Of a DNA stretch of 64,000 nt, positions 25,878 to 36,481 are shown piece by piece. The stretch lies in the NCBI GenBank assembly GCA_002373875.1, contig DFKQ01000047.1, positions 1 through 64,000 of the forward strand. The letters run 5' to 3'. Every line of letters begins with the position of its first letter. The stretch's first letter is position 1. The notes under the pieces are model-generated. The model saw only the letters and a list, made by a program, of their open reading frames with translations. It was not told where the DNA came from and made no database searches. Position numbers and translations under genes: made by a program. This DNA is from Lachnospiraceae bacterium UBA3641 (GTDB taxonomy: Bacteria; Bacillota; Clostridia; Lachnospirales; Lachnospiraceae).

Positions 25878-26294
25878 ATGGCAGAGATTAAGAAACCCGT
25901 AGCAGTAGCACCTACATCTGTAGAGAAGAAGGCAGAGCCCGTAGCAGCCGAGAAGAAGGCAGAGCCTGTAGCTAAGAAGACAGTAGCCAAGAAGCCTGCA
26001 GCTAAGAAGACAGTAGCTAAGAAGGCAGCGCCGGAAGAAGCCAAGAAGGCAGTAGCCAAGAAAGAAACAGCAGCAGCTAAGAAGCCTGCAGCCAAGAAGG
26101 CAGCTGTTAAGGCAACGATCGAGCTTCAGTTTGATGACAGGAATGTAGATGTTGATAAGCTTGCAGCACGCGCAGCCAAGGATTACAAGAAGAACAACAA
26201 GGCTGATGCCAAGAAGATCGAGATCTATGTTAATGCTTCTGAGAAGATGGTTTATTATGTAGCTGACGGAGTAAGCGGAAGCTTCGAGGCATAA
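25878..26294 (+). CDS. Lysine/alanine-rich basic protein, DUF6465-like
   Basis: A 138-residue protein with two parts. Residues 1 to about 75 are AKK/PAAKK-type repeats resembling histone H1 or chlamydial Hc1 tails. Residues about 76-138 are a compact domain (ATIELQFDDRNVDVDKLAARA, ending YVADGVSGSFEA) of the kind annotated DUF6465 in Lachnospiraceae. The tail suggests nucleic-acid or polyanion binding; the domain's role is unknown. The ATG at 25878 has GGAAAGGAG 6 nt upstream. An in-frame GTG at 25854 would add eight residues without such a site. A consensus promoter and a terminator make it a single-gene unit. Confidence 0.75.
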   Translation: MAEIKKPVAVAPTSVEKKAEPVAAEKKAEPVAKKTVAKKPAAKKTVAKKAAPEEAKKAVAKKETAAAKKPAAKKAAVKATIELQFDDRNVDVDKLAARAAKDYKKNNKADAKKIEIYVNASEKMVYYVADGVSGSFEA

Positions 26295-26320
26295 GACATT
26301 ATCTTTGCTTATAAATAACG

Positions 26321-26352
26321 AAAAGACATCGATTTTTCGATGTCTTTTATTT
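26321..26352 (+). terminator. Intrinsic terminator after the DUF6465-like gene
   Basis: A 12-bp perfect stem pairs AAAAGACATCGA (26321-26332) with TCGATGTCTTTT (26337-26348) around a TTTT loop, running into further T residues. It closes the gene just before the hrcA promoter. Confidence 0.92.
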
Positions 26353-26357
26353 TTCTC

Positions 26358-26386
26358 TTGACATATCTCAAAGAGGGTGCTATCTT
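26358..26386 (+). promoter_or_regulatory. Sigma-A promoter of the hrcA heat-shock operon
   Basis: TTGACA (26358-26363), a 17-nt spacer and TATCTT (26381-26386). The CIRCE operator begins 11 nt downstream of the -10, as in other HrcA-repressed operons. Confidence 0.85.
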
Positions 26387-26397
26387 AACTATAGATG

Positions 26398-26424
26398 TTA
26401 GCACTCCCCTTCATCGAGTGCTAA
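26398..26424 (+). promoter_or_regulatory. CIRCE operator (HrcA binding site)
   Basis: TTAGCACTC (26398-26406), 9 nt, GAGTGCTAA (26416-26424): a perfect match to the CIRCE consensus, 25 nt before the hrcA start. HrcA bound here represses the hrcA-grpE-dnaK-dnaJ operon until heat stress. Confidence 0.98.
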
Positions 26425-26449
26425 TAAAGATCATAAGGAGGGACCGGGA

Positions 26450-27520
26450 TTGGAGCTCAGCGGCAGACAGGAAACGATTTTGCTTGCCATAATAAAGACT
26501 TACCTTGATACGGGTGAGCCGGTTGGTTCGAGGACAATATCCAAGTATACCGACCTTAACTTAAGCTCGGCAACCATCCGTAATGAGATGGCGGACCTTG
26601 AGGAAATGGGATATATAATGCAGCCTCATACATCGGCAGGCCGTATTCCATCCGATAAGGGATACAGGTTCTATGTTGACCACCTTATGGCAGATAAGGA
26701 ACGTGAAGTTGATGAGATGAAGGAGATCCTTATTGAGAAGGCCGATAAGATGGAGCAGGTTCTTAAGCAGATAGCGAAGTCGCTTTCGGTCAACACCAAC
26801 TATGCGGCCATGATATCCGCACCCAGATATCATCAGAACAAGCTTAAGTTCATTCAGCTGTCGAGGATGGGTGATGACCAGATAGTTGCGGTCATAGTTG
26901 TTGAAGGAAACATCATTAAGAATGAGATCATAGAAACATCGCAGTTTATAGATGATGAGACGCTCCTTAAGTTAAATATCCTGCTTAACACCAATCTTAA
27001 CGGTTTATCAATAGAAGAGATATCGTTGGGAACGATACAGAAGATGAAGGAGCAGGCCGGAATCCACTCGGAGGTTATATCCGATGTTATTGATGCTGTG
27101 GGGCAGGCTATCAAGGCCGATGAAGATCTTGAGATATATACAAGCGGTGCCAACAATATCTTCAAATATCCCGAGCTGTCAGACAATGAACGGGCCAGTG
27201 AGATAATCACCGCCTTCGAAGAGAAGAAGCAGTTATCGGATATAGTATATGAGACCCTTCAGAATCAGGATGAGGAGAGCACCGGCATACAGGTTTATAT
27301 CGGCGAAGAGTCGCCCGTTCAGAACATGAAGGACTGCAGCGTTGTAACCGCTACATATGAGCTTGATGAGGGCATGAAGGGAACAATAGGCATCATCGGT
27401 CCCAAGAGAATGGATTATGACAAGGTGGTTAAGACGCTTAAATCAATAACCGGGCAGTTGGATGTACTGTATAAGAAGGATCGCAATAAAGGTCAAAAGG
27501 GGAACCGCAAAAGCAAGTGA
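26450..27520 (+). CDS. hrcA: Heat-inducible transcription repressor HrcA
   Basis: A 356-residue HrcA of normal length. The N-terminal winged helix (about 1-85) contains GSRTISKYTDLNLSSATIRN, followed by GYIMQPHTSAGRIPSDKGYR typical of the family, and a C-terminal GAF-like dimerisation region. It binds CIRCE and needs GroE chaperonin for activity in Bacillus. Translation starts at TTG with AAGGAGGG 7 nt upstream. Its own operator lies just before the gene, giving autoregulation. Confidence 0.97.
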   Translation: MELSGRQETILLAIIKTYLDTGEPVGSRTISKYTDLNLSSATIRNEMADLEEMGYIMQPHTSAGRIPSDKGYRFYVDHLMADKEREVDEMKEILIEKADKMEQVLKQIAKSLSVNTNYAAMISAPRYHQNKLKFIQLSRMGDDQIVAVIVVEGNIIKNEIIETSQFIDDETLLKLNILLNTNLNGLSIEEISLGTIQKMKEQAGIHSEVISDVIDAVGQAIKADEDLEIYTSGANNIFKYPELSDNERASEIITAFEEKKQLSDIVYETLQNQDEESTGIQVYIGEESPVQNMKDCSVVTATYELDEGMKGTIGIIGPKRMDYDKVVKTLKSITGQLDVLYKKDRNKGQKGNRKSK

Positions 27521-27615
27521 GCAACAGAGGCTTTTGATGCCTTGACATAAAGGATCACGGTAAAGACATATAGAGGAAGAAAGCCGTGACCGGATAATGA
27601 AAGGAGAACCGTAAA

Positions 27616-28314
27616 TTGACAGATAAGGAAATGGAAGAGGAAATAAAGAAGGAAGAAGAAGTTAATAAGGAAGAAGAAATCAATAAGGAAGAAACGCCTG
27701 AGGAAGGCGAAGGTGCGGAGGCTGCCGAAGAAACGAAGGAAGAGAAGAAGGAGACGGAAGAGACGGCAGAAGAAGCAGCAGACGGTGAGAAGAAGGGCAA
27801 TGATGAAGTAAAGGAAGCCGGGGAAGAAAAAGAAGCCGAAGGCAAGGAAAAGAAGAAGATCTTCAAGAAAAAGAAGGATAAAAAGGATGAGCAGATAGAA
27901 GCCCTGACCGATCAGGTTAAACGGCAGATGGCCGAGTTCGACAACTTCCGTAAACGTACCGAGAAGGAAAAGTCATCCATGTACGAGATGGGAGCAAGAT
28001 CGGTGATCGAGAAGATACTTCCGGTGATAGATAACTTCGAAAGAGGTCTTGATACAGTACCCGAAAACGAGAAGGAGTCACCCTTCACTGAAGGTATGCG
28101 TATGATCTACAAGCAGCTGATGACGGAGCTTGAGAACATAGGAGTTAAGCCCATAGAAGCATTGGGAACAGAATTCAATCCTGATTTCCATAATGCGGTA
28201 ATGCAGGTTGAGAGCGAGGAATACGAGAGCGGATATGTGGCAAGGGAGCTTCAGAAGGGCTACCTGTACCGGGACAGCGTCGTAAGACACAGCATGGTGG
28301 CGGTAGTGGAATAA
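27616..28314 (+). CDS. grpE: Nucleotide exchange factor GrpE
   Basis: A 232-residue GrpE. The conserved coiled coil and beta domain occupy about residues 95-232 (MAEFDNFRKRTEKEKS, VIDNFERGL, FHNAVMQVE, YRDSVVRHSMVAVVE). The first 95 residues form an unusually long Glu/Lys-rich extension, probably disordered. GrpE releases ADP from DnaK. It starts at TTG with AAGGAGAA 7 nt upstream and lies between hrcA and dnaK as usual. Confidence 0.96.
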   Translation: MTDKEMEEEIKKEEEVNKEEEINKEETPEEGEGAEAAEETKEEKKETEETAEEAADGEKKGNDEVKEAGEEKEAEGKEKKKIFKKKKDKKDEQIEALTDQVKRQMAEFDNFRKRTEKEKSSMYEMGARSVIEKILPVIDNFERGLDTVPENEKESPFTEGMRMIYKQLMTELENIGVKPIEALGTEFNPDFHNAVMQVESEEYESGYVARELQKGYLYRDSVVRHSMVAVVE

Positions 28315-28317
28315 CGC

Positions 28318-28352
28318 TAAAGCCTTCGGTCCGCCCAGGATGACAATAAGAT
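28318..28352 (-). repeat. Degenerate dispersed repeat (TTGTCATCCTGGGCGGA type)
   Basis: In the grpE-dnaK gap the - strand reads TTGTCATCCTGGGCGGAC and continues CGAAGG. It resembles dispersed intergenic repeats with the consensus GTCATCCTGAGCGGAGCGAAGG seen in many bacteria. Similar segments occur at 24042-24075 and 61052-61081. Confidence 0.4.
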
Positions 28353-28413
28353 GTGACCATTAATAAGAATGTAAGGCTATGTTTTTATAAAGCCGTATAT
28401 TTATATAAAATAA

Positions 28414-30318
<1,905 letters not shown>

Positions 30319-30344
30319 AATCAAACAAGTGTGAAATGATCATA

Positions 30345-30374
30345 AAGGGATCCATCGAAGATGGTGGATCCCTT
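30345..30374 (+). terminator. Hairpin between dnaK and dnaJ
   Basis: A 10-bp stem pairs AAGGGATCCA (30345-30354) with TGGATCCCTT (30365-30374), with an additional inner CCATC/GATGG pairing option. Only a weak T-run follows (ATGATACTTTT), so it may partially terminate transcription or stabilise dnaK mRNA, lowering dnaJ expression relative to dnaK. Confidence 0.6.
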
Positions 30375-30404
30375 ATGATACTTTTAAAAGACAGGTAAAA
30401 TGCA

Positions 30405-31562
30405 ATGGCAGAAACAAAAAGGGACTACTATGAGGTTCTGGGCGTAAGTAAAGGCGCCGATGAAAATGAAATAAAAAAGGCATACAGGGCACTTGCGAAG
30501 AAATATCATCCCGATATGAATCCGGGAGATAAGGAAGCCGAGAAGAAATTTAAGGAAGCCAGTGAGGCTTATGCCGTATTGAGCGATGCCGACAAGAGAA
30601 GGCAGTACGATCAGTTCGGTCATGCGGCCTTTGACGGAGGCTCGGGCGGATTCGGAAGCGGCTTTGACTTTACCGGAGCTGATTTCTCTGATATATTTGG
30701 TGATATATTCGGTGATCTCTTCGGTGCGGGAAGAACAAGGGGCGGTTCGAGCAACGGACCCATGAAGGGTGCCAACATACGTACCAGCGTGAGGATAACC
30801 TTTGAGGAATCGGTAACGGGTGTTGACAAGGAGCTCGAGCTTACGCTTAAGGATACCTGTACCAATTGTAAGGGGACGGGGGCCAGACCGGGTACATCTC
30901 CCGAGACATGTTCCAAGTGCGGCGGTAAGGGTCAGGTGGTCTACACCCAGCAGTCGCTTTTCGGTATGGTGCGTAATGTATCCACATGTCCTGACTGTCA
31001 CGGCTCGGGCAAGGTGATCAGGGATAAGTGTCCTGAGTGCCATGGAACCGGATATATATCAAGCAAGAAGAAGATACAGGTATCGATCCCCGCAGGTATA
31101 GACAACGGGCAGAGCGTAAGGATCCGTGAGAAGGGTGAACCCGGCATTAACGGAGGACCCAGGGGAGATCTGCTGGTTGAGGTTGTTATACAGCGACATC
31201 CCATTTTCCAGAGGAATGACATGGATGTTTATTCGACGGCACCCATATCATTTGCGGTTGCGGCTCTTGGCGGTGAGATATACATAGATACCGTTGACGG
31301 CAAGGTAATATATGAAGTCAAGGCAGGAACTCCCACGGATACAAGAGTACGCCTCAAGGGCAAGGGAATGCCTTCACTCAGAAACAAGCAGGTACGAGGG
31401 GATCACTATGTGACCCTTATTGTTCAGGTTCCCGATCATCTTACCAACAATGCCAGGGAGCTTCTTAAGGAATTCGATAAGGAGACAGGCGATACTCTTC
31501 ATGCCGTTGAGGAATCGTCCGACGGCAGGGATAAGAAGAAAAAGGGTTTCTGGAATAAATGA
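30405..31562 (+). CDS. dnaJ: Chaperone protein DnaJ (Hsp40)
   Basis: A 385-residue type I DnaJ. The J domain has HPD at residues 35-37, followed by a Gly/Phe-rich linker and four zinc-binding repeats ([32 protein letters not shown]), then the C-terminal substrate-binding domains. It delivers clients to DnaK and stimulates its ATPase. It follows dnaK by 86 nt containing a hairpin. The next gene begins 15 nt after its stop and may be cotranscribed. Confidence 0.98.
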   Translation: MAETKRDYYEVLGVSKGADENEIKKAYRALAKKYHPDMNPGDKEAEKKFKEASEAYAVLSDADKRRQYDQFGHAAFDGGSGGFGSGFDFTGADFSDIFGDIFGDLFGAGRTRGGSSNGPMKGANIRTSVRITFEESVTGVDKELELTLKDTCTNCKGTGARPGTSPETCSKCGGKGQVVYTQQSLFGMVRNVSTCPDCHGSGKVIRDKCPECHGTGYISSKKKIQVSIPAGIDNGQSVRIREKGEPGINGGPRGDLLVEVVIQRHPIFQRNDMDVYSTAPISFAVAALGGEIYIDTVDGKVIYEVKAGTPTDTRVRLKGKGMPSLRNKQVRGDHYVTLIVQVPDHLTNNARELLKEFDKETGDTLHAVEESSDGRDKKKKGFWNK

Positions 31563-31577
31563 TCCGGGAGATATAGG

Positions 31578-32756
31578 ATGGATTCACTTAAGAAAACAAG
31601 GGTATGGACCTATTCGGTTATAGGGGTTTTCTTTATAGTTGCTGCCGCTATCATAATAAATGCATACGGCAGAACCCGGGCGGACGACGGCGGCAGCGTA
31701 ACGGAGGTTTCGCAGGCTGACCCGACCGAGGCTCCGACGCCGGTTCCCACCATGGCTCCGTCAGTCCCGGATGAAGAAGAGGAAGAAGACAACGACGGCC
31801 TTGAAGAAGGACAGATGAGAAGCTTTCTGTCCGGCCTTCCTGTTGATGAAGAACTGGGAATGAGGCGGCCCATAGCCGTAATGCTCAATAATCTTAAGGC
31901 AGCCCAGCCGATGAGTTCCATAAGCAGGGCGGATGTTGTATATGAATATGTGGTAGAGGGAGCCATAACGAGATTAATGGCTCTCTTTGAAGACTATAAG
32001 GATCTTGACAAAATAGGATCTGTAAGGTCATGCCGTGAGTATTTTGTCTATACCGAGCTTGAATTCGATGCGATCTATTGCCATTACGGACAGGCAAGCT
32101 ATGCGGTGGATCTTCTGAACAGTGATTATGTGGACAACCTGAACGGCCTTGGTAAGGAAGGAGATACGGTATATTACAGGACTACGGACAGAAAGGCCCC
32201 TCACAATGCATATACAAACGCCGATGGGATCGATGCCGGTATAGACATGATGGGTTACAGGCGTAACCATTATGAAGATTATAAGGGGAAGTTCAAGTTC
32301 TGTGATCTTGATAAAACGGTGACCAATGAAGATGGAATGAAGATCACCTACATGGCACCCAATTACAGGATAAACAAGCCCTGGTTTGAATATGACGAGG
32401 AAAGGGAGCAGTACGGACGCTTTCAATATGATGAACCCCAGATAGATGAACTCACGGGGGAGCAGTTATTCTTCGATAATGTTATTTTCCAGTATAACAA
32501 ATGGGCTCAGCTTGATGAAAAGGATTATCTTGCCTTCGACTGTCATTCCGGCGGTGTGATCCAGTATTTCACCCACGGAAGGATGGTTCCGGGAATATGG
32601 CTCAGGGATATAAAACAGGCTCATGACGGCAACGTGGACATGTGCCCCATACGCTACTATGACCTTGACGGGAACGAACTTGAGATCAACAACGGCAAGA
32701 CATTTATCTGTGTTATCCAGGATACCGAGATACAAAATGTAACTATTAAAGAATAG
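31578..32756 (+). CDS. DUF3048 domain-containing membrane-anchored protein (YerB-like)
   Basis: A 392-residue protein with one N-terminal membrane segment (TYSVIGVFFIVAAAIIINAY) and no lipobox. A Pro/Thr and Glu-rich linker (about 40-80) leads to the extracellular DUF3048 domain, recognisable from RRPIAVMLNNLKAAQPMSSI and GSVRSCREYFVYTELEFDA. Bacillus YerB belongs to this family, whose function is not established. GGGAG lies 8 nt before the ATG. It is the last gene of the heat-shock transcription unit by spacing, and its stop codon lies inside a terminator hairpin. Confidence 0.88.
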   Translation: MDSLKKTRVWTYSVIGVFFIVAAAIIINAYGRTRADDGGSVTEVSQADPTEAPTPVPTMAPSVPDEEEEEDNDGLEEGQMRSFLSGLPVDEELGMRRPIAVMLNNLKAAQPMSSISRADVVYEYVVEGAITRLMALFEDYKDLDKIGSVRSCREYFVYTELEFDAIYCHYGQASYAVDLLNSDYVDNLNGLGKEGDTVYYRTTDRKAPHNAYTNADGIDAGIDMMGYRRNHYEDYKGKFKFCDLDKTVTNEDGMKITYMAPNYRINKPWFEYDEEREQYGRFQYDEPQIDELTGEQLFFDNVIFQYNKWAQLDEKDYLAFDCHSGGVIQYFTHGRMVPGIWLRDIKQAHDGNVDMCPIRYYDLDGNELEINNGKTFICVIQDTEIQNVTIKE

Positions 32757-32772
32757 TTACATTTGTCTTTTT
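32735..32772 (+). terminator. Intrinsic terminator overlapping the DUF3048 stop codon
   Basis: A 13-bp perfect stem pairs AAATGTAACTATT (32735-32747) with AATAGTTACATTT (32752-32764) around AAAG, followed by GTCTTTTTC. The TAG stop (32754-32756) is in the 3' arm, so a ribosome finishing translation would cover the hairpin. Confidence 0.9.
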
Positions 32773-32791
32773 CGGCCATATAGGGTAGAAT
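32763..32791 (+). promoter_or_regulatory. Putative sigma-A promoter of the ireB operon
   Basis: TTGTCT (32763-32768), a 17-nt spacer and TAGAAT (32786-32791). The -35 overlaps the tail of the preceding terminator, so the two operons are packed with no spare sequence between them. Confidence 0.55.
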
Positions 32792-32813
32792 AGTAACGAT
32801 AAGGAGAAGAATA

Positions 32814-33077
32814 ATGCAGGATTTAGGCAGTACACAGCACTTTAATGTGCAGGTTGAACCGGAGACCGGAGTTAAGGTCGTTCTATCATCTGTATTCGAA
32901 GCCCTTAATGAGAAGGGTTACAATCCGGTCAACCAGATAGTGGGTTACATCATGTCGGGTGACCCTACATATATAACCAGTCATAACAATGCCAGAAGCC
33001 TTATTATGAAGGTTGAGCGTGATGAATTGGTTGAGGAGCTTCTTACGCAGTATATCAGGAATAACGGCTGGCTGTGA
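32814..33077 (+). CDS. ireB: IreB family regulatory phosphoprotein (UPF0297)
   Basis: An 87-residue protein covering the full UPF0297 family ([25 protein letters not shown] and [16 protein letters not shown], split here by other residues). In Enterococcus IreB is phosphorylated on Thr by the PASTA kinase IreK and affects cephalosporin resistance. AAGGAGAAG precedes the ATG. The next gene, ruvX, starts one base after its stop, the order found across Firmicutes (yrzL-yrrK-yrzB). Confidence 0.95.
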   Translation: MQDLGSTQHFNVQVEPETGVKVVLSSVFEALNEKGYNPVNQIVGYIMSGDPTYITSHNNARSLIMKVERDELVEELLTQYIRNNGWL

Positions 33078-33078
33078 T

Positions 33079-33528
33079 ATGAGGATACTTGGACTGGATT
33101 ACGGGACAAAAACTGTGGGGGTAGCCATGAGCGATCCCCTGCTTCTTACTGCCCAGGGGATCGGGATAATACGCCGTGATCGCGAGAATAAGCTAAGGAA
33201 GACATATGCAAGGATCGAAGAGCTGATAAGGGAGAACGGGGTAGAGAAGATAGTTCTGGGATATCCCAGAAATATGGATGATTCGGAGGGGGACCGCTGT
33301 CTTAAGACGAAGGAGTTCATGGAAGGGCTGAAGAGAAGGACGGGGCTTCCTGTTGTATTGTGGGATGAGAGGCTTACAACCGTTGCGGCCGATGAGATCA
33401 TGACAGAGGCCGGTCTTAACAGGAAAGAGCGCAAGAAACATGTTGATAAGATAGCTGCGGCCATTATACTGCAGGAATATCTTGAGAATATCATAAGGGA
33501 TACCGGTTCGGCGTCGGATTCCTTATGA
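33079..33528 (+). CDS. ruvX: RuvX/YqgF Holliday-junction resolvase-like nuclease
   Basis: Starting at 33079, one base after ireB, the product is 149 residues and begins [20 protein letters not shown], with the catalytic Asp of the RNase H-like fold. Later motifs are [12 protein letters not shown] and [10 protein letters not shown]. YqgF proteins process RNA, notably 16S rRNA 3' ends in E. coli, and resemble Holliday-junction resolvases. A longer reading from 33013 overlaps ireB and is rejected. Confidence 0.95.
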   Translation: MRILGLDYGTKTVGVAMSDPLLLTAQGIGIIRRDRENKLRKTYARIEELIRENGVEKIVLGYPRNMDDSEGDRCLKTKEFMEGLKRRTGLPVVLWDERLTTVAADEIMTEAGLNRKERKKHVDKIAAAIILQEYLENIIRDTGSASDSL

Positions 33529-33574
33529 TACACGTATTCGTAAGAAGTACGGCCTGCTTCTTGGATTGGAAGAA

Positions 33575-33850
33575 ATGGAAGAGAATAAAAAGCCTGAAAA
33601 GATCATATTCGAAACGGATGAGGGACCCTCGGAATGGTATGTGCTGGACCAGACAAGAATAAACGGATGTAATTACATTCTTGTCGCCGATAAGATAACC
33701 GGTGATGCGGAGTGCATGATCCTTAAAGATACTGCGCCTGACGAGTCGAAAGAAAGCGTTTATGAAGAGATAGAAGATGACAATGAGCTGGACATTGTTG
33801 CCGGCATGTTTGAAGAATCGCTTGGTGATATAGAGATAAGAGGAGATTAG
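33575..33850 (+). CDS. DUF1292 domain-containing protein (YrzB-like)
   Basis: A 91-residue acidic protein of the DUF1292 family, seen in EKIIFETDEGPSEWYVLDQT and YILVADK. Function is unknown, but the gene is conserved after ireB and ruvX in Firmicutes. The ATG at 33575 is preceded by GGAAGA. A TTG at 33566 would add three residues. Ends 3 nt before the RNase J start. Confidence 0.9.
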   Translation: MEENKKPEKIIFETDEGPSEWYVLDQTRINGCNYILVADKITGDAECMILKDTAPDESKESVYEEIEDDNELDIVAGMFEESLGDIEIRGD

Positions 33851-33853
33851 AAT

Positions 33854-35530
33854 TTGGCAAGAAAAAGAAACGGCGGAAGACCGCTCAAGATAATACCACT
33901 CGGTGGTCTTGGGCAGATAGGAATGAACATTACCGCCTTTGAATACGGTAATTCGATAGTAGTTGTGGATTGCGGACTGGCTTTTCCCGAGGACGATATG
34001 CTGGGAATAGACATGGTGATCCCTGATATAACATATCTTTTGGACAATGCCGACAAGGTGGAAGCATTTGTCATAACGCATGGTCATGAGGACCACATCG
34101 GTTCACTGCCATATGTATTAAAACAGCTTAATGTTCCCATATACGGGACCAGGCTTACACTGGCCCTGATCGAAGGGAAGCTTAAGGAACACGGTATCAT
34201 TGATATGGTTGACCGCAGGGTGGTCAAGGCGGGCGACGTGATCAGTCTGGGAAGTTTTAAGGTGGAGTTCATAAGGACCAATCACTCAATAGCCGATGCA
34301 TGTGCTCTGGCCATAACCTCACCCGTGGGAACGATAGTGCATACGGGTGACTTTAAGGTGGATTATACACCCGTCTACGGAGATCCCATAGATCTTCAGA
34401 GGATGGGAGAGCTGGGGAGGAAGGGAGTTCTGGCCCTTATGTGTGATTCCACCAATGCAGAGAGGCCGGGCTTCACCAATTCCGAGAAGACGGTGGGTAA
34501 GACTATAGATGCCCTTTTCACGGAGCATGAGGATTCAAGGATCATAGTATCCACCTTTGCAAGCAATGTGGACAGGGTACAACAGATCATAGATGCCGCA
34601 TACAGGCACGGACGCAAGGTTGTTGTCGAAGGCCGGAGCATGGTAAATGTGATTCAGGCCGCAACAGAGCTTGGATATATCAATGTTCATGAGAATACCC
34701 TTATCGATATAGAGGATCTTAAGAATTATCCTGACAGGAAAACGGTTATAATCACGACCGGATCACAAGGGGAGACGATGGCCGCCCTTAACAGGATAGC
34801 GACCAGTAACCATAAGCTGCTTCAGATTAAGCCGGGGGATACGGTGATCTTCTCATCCAATCCCATACCCGGTAATGAGAAGGCTGTTGCCAAGCTTATC
34901 AATGAGCTGAGCATGAAAGGGGCTGATGTTGTCTTTCAGGATGCCCATGTTTCGGGACACGCCTGCCAGGAGGAGATCAAGCTTATATATACCCTTGTTA
35001 AGCCCAGGTTCGCGATACCCGTACACGGAGAATACAAGCACCTTAAAGCCCAGGCCGGGATAGCCAGGGAGCTCGGTATCCCTAAGGATAATATCTTCAT
35101 ACTTACAACCGGCCAGGTTTTATCCATTAATAAGCAGGGCGCCAGGATTACGGACGAAGTGCAGACAGGAGCCGTTTTCGTTGACGGCCTCGGCGTGGGT
35201 GATGTGGGAAATGTGGTAATACGTGACAGGCAGTCACTGGCCGAAGACGGTTTCATCATGGCAGTCATGACACTTGAGAAGGGGACCAACAGGGTCCTTG
35301 CAGGTCCGGACATAGTGACGAGAGGCTTCATATATGTCAAGGAATCCGATGAAATAATGGATGAGGCAAGGGAAGTATTAAATAAGGCCCTTGATAAGAT
35401 ACATGATAAGAATATCACTGACTGGGGCAAGATGAAGAGCATTATGAGGGACGCTCTTTCGAGCTATGTGTGGAAGAAGATGAAGCGGCGTCCCATGATA
35501 CTTACCGTGATCCAGGAGGTAGAATATTAA
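33854..35530 (+). CDS. rnj: Ribonuclease J
   Basis: A 558-residue metallo-beta-lactamase/beta-CASP ribonuclease. The zinc-binding motif HGHEDH is at residues 76-81, and a second metal ligand region reads IVHTGDFKVDY. The RNase J C-terminal domain follows. It is a 5'-3' exonuclease and endonuclease central to mRNA decay and rRNA maturation in Firmicutes. It starts at TTG behind AGGAGA. The adjacent YlbF-family gene fits a link to RNA processing, since YlbF/YmcA proteins partner RNase Y in Bacillus. Confidence 0.97.
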   Translation: MARKRNGGRPLKIIPLGGLGQIGMNITAFEYGNSIVVVDCGLAFPEDDMLGIDMVIPDITYLLDNADKVEAFVITHGHEDHIGSLPYVLKQLNVPIYGTRLTLALIEGKLKEHGIIDMVDRRVVKAGDVISLGSFKVEFIRTNHSIADACALAITSPVGTIVHTGDFKVDYTPVYGDPIDLQRMGELGRKGVLALMCDSTNAERPGFTNSEKTVGKTIDALFTEHEDSRIIVSTFASNVDRVQQIIDAAYRHGRKVVVEGRSMVNVIQAATELGYINVHENTLIDIEDLKNYPDRKTVIITTGSQGETMAALNRIATSNHKLLQIKPGDTVIFSSNPIPGNEKAVAKLINELSMKGADVVFQDAHVSGHACQEEIKLIYTLVKPRFAIPVHGEYKHLKAQAGIARELGIPKDNIFILTTGQVLSINKQGARITDEVQTGAVFVDGLGVGDVGNVVIRDRQSLAEDGFIMAVMTLEKGTNRVLAGPDIVTRGFIYVKESDEIMDEAREVLNKALDKIHDKNITDWGKMKSIMRDALSSYVWKKMKRRPMILTVIQEVEY

Positions 35531-35534
35531 CCAT

Positions 35535-35861
35535 ATGTTCAGTAGTGAATTTAAAGATGCTTTTGAAGTTTTTCTGGATAAGGTTAAGAATACAGAGGAA
35601 TTCTTAAATTACAAGGCGACATTTAATGCCATACAGGATGATGAGAACGCCATGGGCTGTGTGGAGAGTATCCGGGAGCTTAACATGCGGGTTATGGATA
35701 TGAATGAGGATGAGTACGAGAAGGAATCCGAAAACATAACCTTAAGGATGGAGGAGCTGTGTTCGGATTCGCGGGTAAGTGATTTTATCCTGGCAGAGGT
35801 TGAGTTTTCCAAGATGTATCAATATATAACGGATGGTATTGTTGCAGCATTAGACGAATGA
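35535..35861 (+). CDS. YlbF family regulator
   Basis: A 108-residue helical protein of the YlbF/YmcA (DUF964) family, with the pattern FKVYLDKV-like FEVFLDKVKNTEEFLNYK and a C-terminal helix EVEFSKMYQYITDGI. In Bacillus, YlbF, YmcA and YaaT form the RicAFT complex that guides RNase Y maturation of operon mRNAs. It begins 4 nt after rnj, suggesting coupled expression of two RNA-processing factors. Which paralogue it matches cannot be told by eye. Confidence 0.88.
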   Translation: MFSSEFKDAFEVFLDKVKNTEEFLNYKATFNAIQDDENAMGCVESIRELNMRVMDMNEDEYEKESENITLRMEELCSDSRVSDFILAEVEFSKMYQYITDGIVAALDE

Positions 35862-35887
35862 CAGGCATTTAAACACGGGTTTGGACT

Positions 35888-36481
35888 ATGAAGATCAGGA
35901 TAATTGATGTTACGGCAAGCTTTATAGGAACGGTGATACGTGCTGTCGTATTGATAGCATGTGTTGTCCTTGTCATAAACATAGGGAAGAAGGCTTACGA
36001 ATTCGGATTCCGGATATTTACCGAGGGTCCGGTGGCTGAGGCTCCGGGACGCGATATTATCATGTCCGTCGAAAAGGGCGAGGGCCTTAAGGATATCGCC
36101 GAGAAGCTTGAGGAGAAGGGTATTACGGGCGATTGGGCGCTCTTCTTCGTGCAGGCTAAGCTATCGGAACACAAGGGCAGTGTGGAGCCCGGCACATATA
36201 CACTTAATAATTCCATGACAACTGATGAGATAATGGCAGTGCTTACAGGTGCTGATATAGAAGGTGAGGGAGAGGAGAACGAGGATTCCCTTCCCGCCGA
36301 TATTGAACAGGAAATACCCATCGATCCGGGAGCACCCGTGGAGGCCGGATCAGACCTTGTTGACGGTGATCTTATGGAAGGTGAGACCCCTTACGAGGGA
36401 GAGGACGGAAGTATAGAGATAGAGAATACATCGGAAGGTGAAGATGATGGTTCCAGTATAGATATCCAGGTGGGTGAGTGA
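35888..36481 (+). CDS. MltG/YrrL-like membrane protein lacking the catalytic domain
   Basis: A 197-residue protein with one N-terminal membrane segment (about 12-32) and a LysM-like domain (about 55-118) matching the N-terminal part of MltG: IIMSVEKGEGLKDIAEKLEEKG and SVEPGTYTLNNSMTTDEIM. MltG proteins are usually 330-380 residues with a YceG catalytic Glu domain. Here the sequence turns instead into an acidic, Gly/Glu-rich tail of about 75 residues. It cannot be an active endolytic transglycosylase. The locus equals Bacillus yrrL, directly before yrrM, so it is a reduced orthologue by position. Confidence 0.8.
   Translation: MKIRIIDVTASFIGTVIRAVVLIACVVLVINIGKKAYEFGFRIFTEGPVAEAPGRDIIMSVEKGEGLKDIAEKLEEKGITGDWALFFVQAKLSEHKGSVEPGTYTLNNSMTTDEIMAVLTGADIEGEGEENEDSLPADIEQEIPIDPGAPVEAGSDLVDGDLMEGETPYEGEDGSIEIENTSEGEDDGSSIDIQVGE

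Noticed and set aside
26398..26424. CIRCE site as a novel inverted repeat
   Set aside because: It is the standard HrcA operator with perfect arms and is listed as a feature.
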